Assembly: GCA_048013815.1 (NCBI GenBank)
Contig: CM106586.1
Location: forward strand, 1,178,001-1,242,000
Direction of reading: 5' to 3'
Length of the DNA stretch: 64,000 bases
Source: Setoptus koraiensis
Taxonomy: Eukaryota > Arthropoda
Part shown: one piece after another, positions 37,408 to 47,998 of the stretch
How positions within the stretch are numbered: the first letter of the stretch is position 1
Layout of the letters: each line of letters starts with the position of its first letter
Position numbers and translations under genes: made by a program
The notes under the pieces: generated by a model
What the model saw: only the letters and a program-made list of their open reading frames with translations
Databases searched by the model: none
Told to the model about the DNA's origin: nothing

Positions 37408-39171
37408 AATTAATTGTTTAATTTATGGCTAATCACGATCAATTACTAGCTAAGTAGAGATAGAAGAATTCTTAGTTGCTTAACATTGTAATTGTTGTTG
37501 ACCGTTAATTGAAGTATAGATTGACTAAAAGTGAGCTATCTTGCTGAACTGCTTTCAGAATATTAATTGAATACTGATTATTCGATAATGAATTACCTTG
37601 AAATGAATGTTCACTCTGTAAATGTTAGTGTTTCTATCATGCTGTTCAGTTCTTTCGAAGCAAACTCCAAACATGTTTACATAACTTACAAATCAACAAC
37701 AACAAGAATGTAATCTTACTTGCTGTTGATACTTACTAAAGTCACGCTTTTTAGCTATAATAGTCAATAGTAGTGGCAGAAAAAAGGGCCTGACACCTCA
37801 CAATTCTAGAGAACAGACAAAGTTTATGTTCGAGCTATGACAAGTATTTATGATTCTGAAGATTATGCAACTAGATTGGTAACTCTTTGATTGGACGATA
37901 CGTTTCTTGATTTTGCTTGATTCTAGGAATGATAGTTTACCTCAGCAGCGCGTGTGTCGACAAGTTTTCAATGGCATTCCACATAGATTACTCCAAGCTT
38001 AAGCAACTCACTAATATATGAATGTCTAGAGTATATCTTAGAGTGAAGATTGATGCAATCTAATAACTTGTTATAATCGTTACCACAATGCTGATGAATA
38101 AAACTTCTTTCAAAGAAGTTAATAATGATAATGGCGTACACTCACCCAGCTCAAACACGCTGCACTCACTCATGTGATTGCTGATTTTTTTGGTGAGCAT
38201 CATGAATGGATGGGTTCTCAACATGCTTCTCTAGGTAAAGAAAAAATCATATAGAGAACAGCTATAGAACTCATTGCTGAATAGATGAATTCAACCTCTA
38301 TCTTTCCTCTGAACAACCCAGGTTTGGTGGTGGTGAAAGAAGAAGTGGCAAGAAAGTTCAAGTTCTCTTCAACATAGCAATTGACTTGTCATTTACCTGT
38401 GACCGAGAACATATATTTCATTCAGTCAAATATTAGAAAGCATGTTGGACATCCCATCTCGATTGTATAACTCCGTTTGTGTCTCGTCGGATTATCCCAG
38501 ACAGCTTGAAATATTACCAGATAAATGATAGAAAGATGAAAATGCAGTCACATTGCAACGATTAGAAGTAGGTGTTACCACAACTAGCTTCAAAAAAAAC
38601 GATCAAAGGAACCTCGAACATGAACAATAATAGTTTTAGGCATTGCATCATTGATGAAGGTTGAATCTATGATTCTTTCCTAATTTGGATATTAGCGCAT
38701 CATAGTACCAAATCCTGTGAGCGGTATCCATGTTTTGAGGAGACCTTCGTTCCATGCTAATGGCATGATGCGAAGTGAGTGTGTTAGTTTTTCTATCACG
38801 AAGATATTTGCATATCTTCAAGTTGTTTCCTAACAAGCATTAACTAAAGTTAGTTAGTCCGCTTAGATTTGATAGTTGTCCCGATCAATTGACAAGTTGT
38901 TTATAGTTGCGAGTGCTTGTTTACGAGTTGATCCATGCTGATTGATTATCCAATTTTCCCACTCCCAACTCATAAGAGCGGCTGTTTCTCATATAAATAC
39001 AGTGATCCTTTTTCTCGGGAATACCAGTCTCTAGTTTCATTTATTTGAAAATAGATAGTTTGCAGTGAACGTTTTAGATGAAGTGCTAACCAGAGAGTTA
39101 ATGGTGGATAGTGATTTAAGTCCGGAAGGCAATATTTCTAGATAGCACATTAAATTGACCAAAGGAACAGT
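37408..39171. other. Intergenic, no supported gene
   Basis: AT-rich sequence between divergent genes (protease minus, PEBP plus). No frame with recognisable content. Confidence 0.6.
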
Positions 39172-40140
39172 ATGGCTGGTATCTGTAAAGACAGAAATAA
39201 AGGTATTCCATGGGATTGCTTCCTCCTGCTAACGATTTCACTGATACTTTATATCATGACTTGTCACGGAAACTCCATGACTATTTTCTAATGTTTACAA
39301 TATTTACCACAAAAACAGTTGCTGTAGCTATCTACAGCAAAAAGAATGCACGAGCTACATCGACTCTAATCATCGCCATAATTATTATTCAAGCTGCAGT
39401 TGCAATTGGTTCGGCGGAAGGCAAAAAGCACAAGAAGACAATAAAACAAAAGTTGTTAGAAGACGATATAATACCCGATGTCATTGATGATATACCCGAA
39501 GGGGCAAATGTCACAGTAAAGTTTCCCAGCGGTGTTGAAGCTCATTATGGCAATGAACTTACTCCAACACAAGTTAAGGATATGCCCACTGTTAATTGGT
39601 CAGCCAAAAACGATGAATTGTACATGTTGGCCGTATTGGGTCCAGACGTGATGACTAGAACTGATCACAAATTTAGAAGTATACTATATTGGCTGGTAGT
39701 CAATATTCCTGGAAAAGCATTGGACAAAGGAGAGACATTGGCTGAGTATTTTGGGACAGGTCCACCCGAAAACACTGGCCTTCATCGAATGGTTTATCTT
39801 GTCTATGCTCAAAAAGATCATCATATCGAAAGTGATATGAATTTGAAAAATAATTCTCTTGTAGGAAGGACCAAGTTTTCGATCAGAGAATTTGCTGGGC
39901 AGCACCATTCGAAACCAATAGCAGGTAGGGGTTCCGATTCTAACATTGACCTTGCTTTAAATCAGTTCGATGCTTTAGTTAGTTAATTATTAAGTTAGTT
40001 CACAGTTTTCCGACAAAACAAATAACTGATCTCATAACAATACTTTTTATATTTTAGCTAATTATTATGTTGCTCAATATGATGACTATGTGCCAATACT
40101 TCAAAAACAATTGAGCGGATCACCAGGCACTGAAAATTAG
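39172..40140 (+). CDS. Secreted phosphatidylethanolamine-binding protein (PEBP)
   Basis: The core exon runs through 39924, then a 133-base intron (GTAGGG...TTTTAG) joins 40058-40140, restoring the PEBP ending ANYYVAQYDDYVPILQKQL. The 5' end is less certain. A frame ATG exists at 39210, but an alternative ATG at 39172 with a small intron (39203-39318) also keeps frame and places a signal peptide (TLIIAIIIIQAAVAIGSAEG) nearer the N-terminus. Family blocks: ANVTVKFPSGVEA, PTVNWSAKNDELYMLAVLGPD, LVVNIPG, TLAEYFGTGPPENTGLHRMVYLVY. PEBPs bind phospholipid head groups or regulate kinases and proteases. Here the pocket is altered: GPDVMTR replaces DPDAPSR and FRSILYW replaces YREWHHF. The invariant HR of the GLHR block is kept. 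Confidence 0.82.
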
Positions 40141-41953
40141 ATGGAAGCACTGTCCATGATTTCTCTAAACTGTATTCAAACATTCTAATGAAACTACGTC
40201 ATAAGAGACGACAGATAATGAGAAAGTCTCTCGGAGACAACTTAAGTAACCACAACTTCATCAGATCCGATAAAATCAGTTGTTTTTATTAACGAACACT
40301 CTGTAATCAGTTGCCATTATATGAAAACCTAGCTGTTACAGTTTTTTCGCTCAAATTCGTCAGGAACTAGTCATGGGCTCACTGCTAGCTCAGTTTTTTG
40401 CCTCTTCTGTTATAAAAAAGTGAAACTTTTCTAGCCGATTTTCGTTATCTATTGGAAAATTTTTATGAATGAAATGATTACGTGCTATTACCGATCGTGA
40501 CACCTTTCTTGCAGATACTGGCCACTGTCAGTGTCACCGTCGTGATAACTTGAATACCGTATCATCATCTCGTGGCAATATGCAATAGTGACAGCTATTG
40601 CTGCCTAAACAACCACCATAGATACACATAGACACATTTTATTTATTTTTTATTTATTTTTTGTTTGTTGGTTAAATCATCATAGAAATTACATGATACA
40701 AGGAACCGCATTTCAAAGTGAGCACTATCGTCAATAGTAGCGACTCGAACTGATCCAACAATGTGAACCTAATCTCTTGAAATATGTTGCCATCCATGTT
40801 CTTTTTATGATGGCCTCTATAATCAACTATCCATACTCAGCTGCTCATTGATTATTAGTCGAGCTGCATCATCAGCTTAGCAATAATAAAACCATTCATG
40901 CTTGCCTATATCTACAAAGAGGATTAGGATACACAACAACTGACACGAAGGAGAAGAGACAAAAAACAGTAGGGCTCATCGATCAGATATTTGACCTAAT
41001 TAAAGTTTGCGTGGAGTATCCGATTCGTCGAATATCAAAATGACTGTATCCTATCACTGATAGGAATAGCTGGAAACGCCGAGAATACTCTAGGCTGATT
41101 TACAAAAATGGACTCATGAAGGATCAAGAGAACGTGAACCACGCTTTTGTTGGATTGAGTCTTGAGCATTTCCGGCTCCTATAAAAGAAGCGGACCAGAT
41201 GAGGAAGCTTCGGCGTATCTTAAATCTGTTCCGTTGCTGGAATATAATTTGCAGCATCATACTCAATGCGATAATTTGAGGTGACCGACAAGAGATCCGT
41301 ATCCTTATGAATTTGAGTTCAAGCTATGGCGAAATAACTGACTGTCGGAGGATGTCCCGAGATGCATTACAGCACTGGTGATGGTTATTCCGATGAAGAT
41401 CTCCAGGGCAGTATGCTCGTCAAGACCAGACTCAAGCGCGACATCGGCTGTAGTTATTGGAGAGCATATTTTACCCAACAATATGAACGTTAGCCTAGCA
41501 AGCACAATTTTGTAACTTATCGGAAGATTTCATTGTGTTGATCATTGAAGATTCAATTAAACCTGTCGATTGAGATTTGCTGTTGACAGTTAGGAAGCAC
41601 GATGATTCGTTATTGTACTTCATCGATGAGACCTCAGGGGTGGTAAGGTTGGATTATTAGCATTGATATTACATAAGCCTCGCGCAAGAGATTAAACAAT
41701 AAAAATATTAGATCATGACATTTAGATGAACCACAAAGATTATCTAGTTTCAGGCGAAAATAACCTAATTGGAGTCATCTAGATAACATTTCGGTGAATA
41801 TATAAATGATAGGAAGTAAAATTTGTAACCAGCAATCAGAGCGAGTAAACATTTGCTCATTAAGCATAGGTGTCCAAAATAGACTATTTGCAATCACAGT
41901 GGACGTTTCACCTAAAATACTATTGCAATAAGTTTTTCAATTAAATTAGAAGA
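40141..41953. other. Intergenic, no supported gene
   Basis: 3' flank of the PEBP gene and 5' flank of NAPE-PLD. It contains a TTTAT-rich stretch near 40635-40660. A short minus-strand frame at 41505-41305 lacks support. Confidence 0.55.
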
Positions 41954-43345
41954 ATGTTGCACTCAAAGAGCAAATTGACCGAAGAGATTCAAATCTCAAT
42001 CACAGCGTTGTTCATCTACGGAACACTTGCTGCTACTTCAGCGGGTAGCCATAAAAACCAAGCAGTCGACAACAGAACATCAAATTCTCAGTTGCGTGAA
42101 CTATATAGAATGAACTTACCTTTTCTTGATAAAAATATGGTTCATCCTGTTACAAAATGGGGTCCAGCTAGAAATGATGAAGAATATGATGAAACTAAGG
42201 CGAACGAATGTCAAATAAGTAATAACATGGATCTTTTGGTACGACAGAGATGGAAAAATGGTTCTATCAGTAGACCAATCTATCGATATGGTATTTTTAC
42301 CAATCCATGGAGTACGTGGCGGCCACTAGCATTTCTAAAAGATGAATTGCAAAATCCTTTTCTCAGTATTTCAGACTTCAGTAGCGCTACAATTGTGCAA
42401 GCCCGAGAAGAGTTGGACGTCCAGAAGCCGAATTTAACTAATCCACCAACAGGTGGTCAATTTAAAGTTACATGGATAGGTCATTCTACTTTACTGATTC
42501 AGGTGGATGGTTACAATATCCTCACCGATCCAATATTTTCGCAGCATGCCAGTCCTAAACCATTTCCAGGACCAGCTAGATTTCAGGATCCAGCTCTGAA
42601 AATAAGTGAATTGCCACCGATCGACATAGTGATTTTGTCACATAATCATTTCGATCATTTTGATTATGATAGCATAGAGGCCATAAATAAAAGGTTCGGA
42701 AGTGCTTGCCGTTGGTTGGTTCCCTTAGGTGTTGGCAAATTATTGCAAGCTATTCCTATAGAAAATTATCGAGAGTTGGATTGGTGGAAAAAAGATTGTT
42801 TTCCGGTGACACTGAGATCCATGAGAAGTTCATGTTACTTTGCTGAAACTTTGAATCATAAAATCAGCATGACAGATAAAATGCTAAAAGAATTGCAGCG
42901 AGGCCAACTTCAAATATATATGACTCCGGCGCAGCATTGGTCGAGACAAACACTAACCGATTTCTGTAGAACACTTTGGTCTAGTTACACTCTTATCAGT
43001 TCGAGCGGTAAAAAATTCTTCTTTACCGGTGACACGGGATACTGTCCAGCTTTCAAGGAAATCTTTGAAATATTCGGACATATGGACGGGGCTGCTATAC
43101 CGATAGGAGCTTATGGGCCCCGCTGGTTTACGAAATCCTTTCATGTAGATCCAGCAGATGCAATAGAAATTCATCGTGACTTAAAAAGCCAGAAGTCTAT
43201 GGCCATACATTGGGGCACCTTCAAATTGTCATTAGAGCCTTATATGGAACCAGCTCAACTTCTTCGGCAGCTCATGGCAGACGAGAGTCATTCTAATGAT
43301 ACCGCTTTCATCACAGTAAAACATGGATCCTCATTGACGTTTTGA
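41954..43345 (+). CDS. NAPEPLD-like: N-acyl-phosphatidylethanolamine phospholipase D-like metallohydrolase
   Basis: 463 residues as a single frame from the ATG at 41954. It is a metallo-beta-lactamase fold enzyme with all NAPE-PLD motifs: TWIGHSTLLIQ, NILTDPIFSQHASP, the metal site SHNHFDHFDYDS (about 228-239), WLVPLGVGK, TPAQHWSRQTL, FFFTGDTGYCPAF, IPIGAYGPRWF and MAIHWGTFKLS. The family releases N-acylethanolamines (anandamide type) from membrane NAPEs using two zinc ions. Residues about 20-35 are hydrophobic (SITALFIYGTLAATSAG), a possible signal peptide or anchor that human NAPE-PLD lacks. Between WWKKDCFP and GQLQIYMTPAQHW there are 31 extra residues encoded by 42806-42898, which begin GT and end AG and may be an in-frame intron; the spliced protein would be 432 residues. 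A degraded copy lies 8 kb downstream. Confidence 0.9.
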   Translation: MLHSKSKLTEEIQISITALFIYGTLAATSAGSHKNQAVDNRTSNSQLRELYRMNLPFLDKNMVHPVTKWGPARNDEEYDETKANECQISNNMDLLVRQRWKNGSISRPIYRYGIFTNPWSTWRPLAFLKDELQNPFLSISDFSSATIVQAREELDVQKPNLTNPPTGGQFKVTWIGHSTLLIQVDGYNILTDPIFSQHASPKPFPGPARFQDPALKISELPPIDIVILSHNHFDHFDYDSIEAINKRFGSACRWLVPLGVGKLLQAIPIENYRELDWWKKDCFPVTLRSMRSSCYFAETLNHKISMTDKMLKELQRGQLQIYMTPAQHWSRQTLTDFCRTLWSSYTLISSSGKKFFFTGDTGYCPAFKEIFEIFGHMDGAAIPIGAYGPRWFTKSFHVDPADAIEIHRDLKSQKSMAIHWGTFKLSLEPYMEPAQLLRQLMADESHSNDTAFITVKHGSSLTF

Positions 43346-46300
43346 CCAACTCACTAAACTCACTGCGAAAATCATGAAGAGAAACATCCCAAGAATAGCC
43401 TCAGAAAAGATTCATCTTGACAGTTGAGGCTATTACAGCTGTTGTTGAGTGCATCGCGAGATTTGTTCGATCCAAGAAGCTTCGTAAGAGACTTTACTTT
43501 AGTTTTCGCGCTATCTATCGGCGCTCTCAAATGAGACACAACCATTTTTTTAACTACCGCTATTTGAGTCAAGAACTAGAAAGGAACCTTTTTGTTTGTT
43601 GTACTCACAAGCTTCATGCAAAGTACACAAGAGCAGATCCTCGTGAAATGGCAATGCTCAGATCGCATGATGTAAGGTGGTTCGACCATCTATAGATGAT
43701 AGGATTTGTTGAAAGTTTTGTCATTTCTCAGGCCATTCGCATCCAAACTAAACGAATTTCCCAACAATAGGCACGTGAATGGCTTGTTCGGGCAGGTGCG
43801 GCTCGGTGTGCGAGAAAGATGTTATCCATAATTATTCCTTTGTTGAAACGAGACTTGTGAACTATTATTTGCGCTACCTAACGATGAACAGTAGACAAAT
43901 CTGATGTTGATCTTGTCTTCTTGGCAATCTAACGTTTTGTTTGGCTGATCGTTAATTATTAGGCCTCCAATCTGTTAGCAGTCCCATACCAACTGTGTCA
44001 ATTCAATTAAGCGAGCGAAATATAATCGGACTTGCTTGTAAAAATAGCTTCTCGCATATAACCAGAGGATGGAAAATCGTCCTGTGTTGGTCAAGCGGCT
44101 TCAATTGGTTCGCATTTCAACAGCGACAGAATTGTTATCGGTAATTTCACCTGTCCATAGCTGATTGTTATCACGGAAACATGTCACAATTTTTCTTGAA
44201 TTGACTTGGTCTAGTACAACATCGGTTTCATAATTGTTTGGAATGTCAATCATGCAGTTGTAACTTGCAACTCAACTGTTGTACCAACCGATGCTGTATC
44301 GAGCAATCTCGCAAGCGATTGGACTGCGTCCGGAGTCCGGACACACAATCGGAAATAAATAATATATTATATTGTACACACTACCTCGAAGAAGTTACAA
44401 GTGACGGTCATGGCGAACAAAACTCAACTTGCTACCAATGAAATTACTAGTTTAGTTTGATTTTGTCACGGTAAATAAACCTACGCCAATACGAAATGGA
44501 CGCCGAAGCGGTGAACTTGAGTCTCATTCGTCACTATTTGATATTCGACTACTACTCAAATAGTAGTGGATATGAAATAAAGTTTTTTTTTTCTCTCTTT
44601 TTGTCTTGCCGGAATCACCAAGATATCACTTGGATCTGGCTGCTATTTGTTGTACGCAACTACAGATAATGAAATACATATCAGTAACAAGATAAATCTG
44701 TCTGAAGCGTTGGTTCAATGGAATATTAATTTGGATTGCGACATTGATCTGAAAGGGAAAGCAATGGTTTGTTTGGCCATTTGATCTCGAATTTAAATTC
44801 GTTGTCTAACCCACACAAACGCAGCAATCATTTGCGCAGTGGCTACCATTAGCTCACCGAGACAAAAACTAGAGAAGAAAAGAAAAAACTTTTGTTATAC
44901 TTGAGTGATTCGGCAAAAATGAGCAGACATATGCACTCGCAAGTGGTGCGATTTTGATCAGCAGAACGCTATTGCGTCACTCTATTTATATGCGAGCGCA
45001 TCAATCAGTGCCAGTGCGCCAGCATCAACAACTGCATCAAATCAAATCAGGTGAACTTGAATCTGTTGAATCTGTCAAAAGTTCACTGGAATGTTTATTT
45101 GAAAACAAGAGAATTTTCACCAATGGCGACACTGTTGACGGTTATCTGTCACTAATGAGCGAGACAGACACTCCGGCAACGACAGTGTCGGTTCCACTGA
45201 GGTCACTAATGTCATTCAAAATTGTCAGCCACGAGCAGTTGGTTCCTGCCAGTCGACGGGACACATTTGATGCTGATAGATTGGCAGCGCGACAAAGATT
45301 GTGCTGCCGAGAGTGGAGCCGATGAAGCGTTTCTCACGACAACATTATCTCTCACATGGTTGATTGTGTGTGATTGTCTCTGTCTCTTGGGATCTCTCAG
45401 AAATTAGAAAACTAGTGGCGAGTTGGCAACAACAGGTAAGCTGTATTTATAGTTGGTAGTTGCCAGTTTCAACTACAGCTACAACAGCGACAACAACAAG
45501 CTACACTGTTGATAGTTTGCTAATAATTTATATATCCCGCACAATGTTTGGTTGTTGTTGTTGTTTGCTAGTTGTTATCAGAGTATCTTGGTGCTGTTGC
45601 AAAGACAGGTGAGCTGGCCGAGTCACTCACCTGTGTTACCATTGCGCCGCTGTGATTGCCATCTCTAGCTAGTAAGTGTGTGCGGAGTTGTGAGTTGCAA
45701 CTAGCAACTAGCAACCAGCAACCAGCGACTAACAACTAAAGGTGAACGAGCATACACTGTGTAGTGTCTGGTAGAGAACGGCTCACAAAGGCACCAAGTT
45801 AAAAAGAAAGATGAGCAAGAAGAAACACAACAGCAACAAGTTGCAGCTTACAAAGCCCAATAAGCGTTTGTTTTTTTTATTTTTATTTTGCGTTGCCATG
45901 ACGACTGCTGTTAGTTACTGCTGGCATACACCGGCTAGCTCAGGTAATCCTGTTGTCTTGTCTTGTCTTGTCTGTGCTATTGTGAATTAAATCATTGGTA
46001 GGCCTTGAATGTAGCTATTAGATACAGACACACTGGCTGGTAGTGAGTAGCAGGCAAGATGAGCAATGGCATAACAGCATTAGATGATGAGATGCGCCAA
46101 CACACAACTATGCAACAACGACAGGTGTCTGTTGTTGTTTGTTGCAAAACTACCTGCTGGCCATACAAACAAGCGGCGGTTGCTATTCTTCGAGCTATAC
46201 TGTATCATACAAGTAAGATGCATTTGCAAGCGCCACCGCTTCATCGATGGCCATGATATTCAACAAGTCGACAGTTCTTGACGCATCATCAGGTGATTGT

Positions 46301-46950
46301 CGTTGCTATTATTGGTCATTTGGTGCAAATGAATGTAGCCAGCCATTTGGTGGGCATGTAAAAATCATTCAATCTGGCAACGCATTCGCATATTATCAAT
46401 CGTTGTTGCCATCATATTGTATTTTAAACTACTCGCCATTTCACTATAGTAAACGAATCACCAAACGAGAGAGATAGAAAAAAGAGAGCCTGTTGAGGTA
46501 ACTCAATACCCAAGCCTTGCAATCTAATGAGATCATATGTTAATGCTTGCCAGATGCACGCCCGGTGCTGCTGAAACAACAAACAGAGATCTTAAAGTCG
46601 TCACAAATTAGTCAGTCAGTTAGTTAGTTGTTGCTGCTGTTTTAGTGTTAGGCCACAGTTAAGTAAACGAGTCAGACGGAACGGTACACATTTAGGTAAT
46701 CATGCCGATTGTGATAGATTAATTTGCCAACTGTGCAACAATAACACATACAGCACATACACTCACTTCACCGTGGCATCAAAGTAAACATAAATGAGCA
46801 GTCATCACACTAATAAACTAATTAAGTAATTAAGCAACGCATTTGAATCTAGCTGCTACTTCATCGCATACTTTCATCACAGCCAGTCCCATTAGGGCAT
46901 TATTTATCAAAACAGAAGCAACATCAAATGCTGCTGACACACTCTGACAG

Positions 46951-46968
46951 GAACACACACACACACAC
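46951..46968. repeat. (CA)n microsatellite
   Basis: A run of about nine CA units in gene-free DNA upstream of the GalNAc-transferase. Confidence 0.85.
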
Positions 46969-47517
46969 AATTGTTATTGTTTGCTGAAGCGATTCTTCGA
47001 TTTTCATTGAATCACTATTATTCATTCACTTTAATGACAACTCATATGGTGCCAATGGTCTCATTGTCTTGAGCACCTATTAATGCAATATTATTGTTGT
47101 TACCAACTTGACACAAATCAAACCAATCGTATTACAGTCGTCACATACGAAGCCGATATAGTGAGCAACACAACACAACAACACAACTAACAACATCAAA
47201 TGATTAATCCGATCATGCGAAATTGCAAGTGATCATTTCAAGTTCATCCTAAATGGCCTGTTCATTCGCAACAATTGTGACACTCAAAACTTGCAAAAGA
47301 AGAATGAAAACACCACTAACTATCACAGAATTTAGATCATCACATAAACGTTGATTTTTATCATACAACGATCTCTGTAGTGAGTATTTTCAATATTGAT
47401 CTTACACGAGATGGATAGCGAACAAAACAAGAGTTACAAACAAGTGCAGATATTTTGGGCACTCGGGCTCGCTTCAACTCTTTTTGTTTACTTTCATCTC
47501 CATCAGCCCACACTTCT

Positions 47518-47665
47518 AATTTAATCAGATGCTATATGACTCACAAATATCCTGTTCGAATGGAAAATAGTTTATGAACAGATCTCATATATCGCCAGTA
47601 TGCACTGTGTTCAATTCATCTGACACAGGAAATAGAAAATTCTAGATTGTGGCCTTGCAAGATTT
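47518..47665 (+). repeat. Repeat copy A flanking the GalNAc-transferase
   Basis: About 150 bases resembling 50892-51045 in the same orientation. The two share a 40-base identical core (47564-47603 with 50941-50980) within a region of lower similarity. Its nature is unknown; no coding capacity or transposon ends are apparent. Confidence 0.75.
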
Positions 47666-47998
47666 GAGTATATTTGCGTATATTTGAGATTTAGATCTTG
47701 GAGATTTTTGTATTGGAGATTTCGAATTTTAGAGATTGACCTCATCTCACCGACATTTCACTCAGCTATTTGCATGATGATGTTGTCTCGCTCAGGCGTC
47801 GTCGTTGTTTCGCTATTCCTGACTGAACCTATTCAGTTCTTATACAAGTAATTTGTACTCTCAGTTAACTCTCAACTAATTTCAATTTTCGTTTTTTCTC
47901 AATTTCTTCTCTATCCACACCCATAGGAACCAATTGGCATCGGCAATCATTATTTATGTTTATTTATTAACAACTAACTACCTTTCATTGATATCATC

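Larger units (their letters stand above)
43346..47998. other. 4.65 kb upstream of the GalNAc-transferase, no supported gene
   Basis: Mostly low-complexity or AT-rich sequence with CAA, AACTAGC and CTTGT runs (about 45480-45740, 45955) and CA repeats at 46951. A frame at about 44990-45325 (111 codons from an ATG) has fairly protein-like composition but no recognised family. At 43764-43810 sequence resembling 51297-51345 is seen. Probably the regulatory and 5' UTR territory of the transferase. Confidence 0.45.

Noticed and set aside
41305-41505. Small minus-strand frame with hydrophobic N-terminus
   Set aside because: Short, no family, no splice or promoter context.
44990-45325. 111-codon ATG frame upstream of the GalNAc-transferase
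   Set aside because: Composition is fairly protein-like, but there is no family, no clear splice context, and it lies in a CAA-rich flank.
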